Positions 14,459 to 14,496 of a stretch of DNA of 14,496 nucleotides are shown here, piece by piece. The notes beneath the pieces were generated by a model, which saw only the letters and a list, made by a program, of their open reading frames with translations, had not been told where the DNA came from and did no database searches. Position 1 is the stretch's first letter; each line of letters opens with the position of its first letter. Made by a program: the position numbers and the translations under genes. This DNA is from Streptomyces spororaveus (GTDB lineage Bacteria > Actinomycetota > Actinomycetes > Streptomycetales > Streptomycetaceae), in NCBI RefSeq assembly GCF_016755875.1, contig NZ_BNED01000008.1:1-14496 (forward strand), written 5' to 3'.

Positions 14459-14466
14459 CCGCCCGT

Positions 14467-14485
14467 CCTGGGAACCCTTCCCGGG
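14467..14485. terminator. Short hairpin after the transposase remnant
   Basis: CCTGGGAA (14467-14474) and TTCCCGGG (14478-14485) pair over 8 bp (one G-T) around the loop CCC, 8 bp past the stop codon. It could be a terminator or part of the element's terminal inverted repeat; the window ends too soon to tell. Confidence 0.4.
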
Positions 14486-14496
14486 CACAGCATACT

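Noticed and set aside
1..14496. CRISPR array, rRNA or tRNA genes
   Set aside because: No regularly spaced long repeats and no RNA-gene signatures were seen on either strand.

Overview
The window is high-GC actinobacterial DNA, most likely Streptomyces. Coding regions have strongly G/C-biased third codon positions, GTG starts and stop/start overlaps are common, and the gene families (RHS toxin with an embedded ricin-type lectin, a graspetide-type methyltransferase, IS21) suit that genus. It reads as an accessory region with several recombination scars, not a conserved core locus.

Left part (1-5440): the 3' three quarters or so of a large RHS-repeat polymorphic toxin gene, cut by the window edge. 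It runs in order through YD repeats, a beta-trefoil lectin, the RHS core (DPDGL), a spacer, a HINT autoprotease and a 123-residue C-terminal toxin domain. An unrecognised small gene follows within 5 bp and is the probable immunity gene. A strong hairpin terminator closes the unit. Base composition falls after the RHS core, as expected for an exchanged toxin cassette.

Scar region (5440-7350): on the minus strand, the first ~32 codons of a PadR-type regulator are joined out of frame to the last ~80 codons of a tyrosine integrase, a deletion or integration scar. Upstream of it is a minus-strand gene for an unrecognised 211-residue protein with a CxxC-x12-CxxC zinc-binding-like pair. A ~645 bp gap without a convincing gene follows.

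Middle (7350-11222): a two-gene plus-strand unit encodes a 95-residue, two-helix membrane protein and a 307-residue protein with two HTH-like segments. Convergent to it is a two-gene minus-strand operon: a radical SAM/SPASM-like protein, then a PIMT-like methyltransferase resembling those of ATP-grasp (graspetide) peptide clusters. No ATP-grasp ligase and no obvious precursor peptide are present. The radical SAM motif is written CX3CX3C instead of CX3CX2C. A degenerate second copy of the 3' end of the HTH gene lies on the far side of this operon, so the operon sits between two related same-orientation sequences. This is the part most likely to hold an undescribed system.

Right part (11223-14496): a complete IS21-family element (istA, istB overlapping by one base). 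Its ends could be placed: TG...CA termini, four ~23 bp subterminal repeats at each end in inverted orientation, and a 6 bp target duplication CGTGCC. It inserted 14 bp downstream of the stop codon of the HTH-gene remnant. After it come ~400 bp with at most one doubtful small ORF, then the C-terminal remnant of another transposase (probably IS630-like) and a hairpin.
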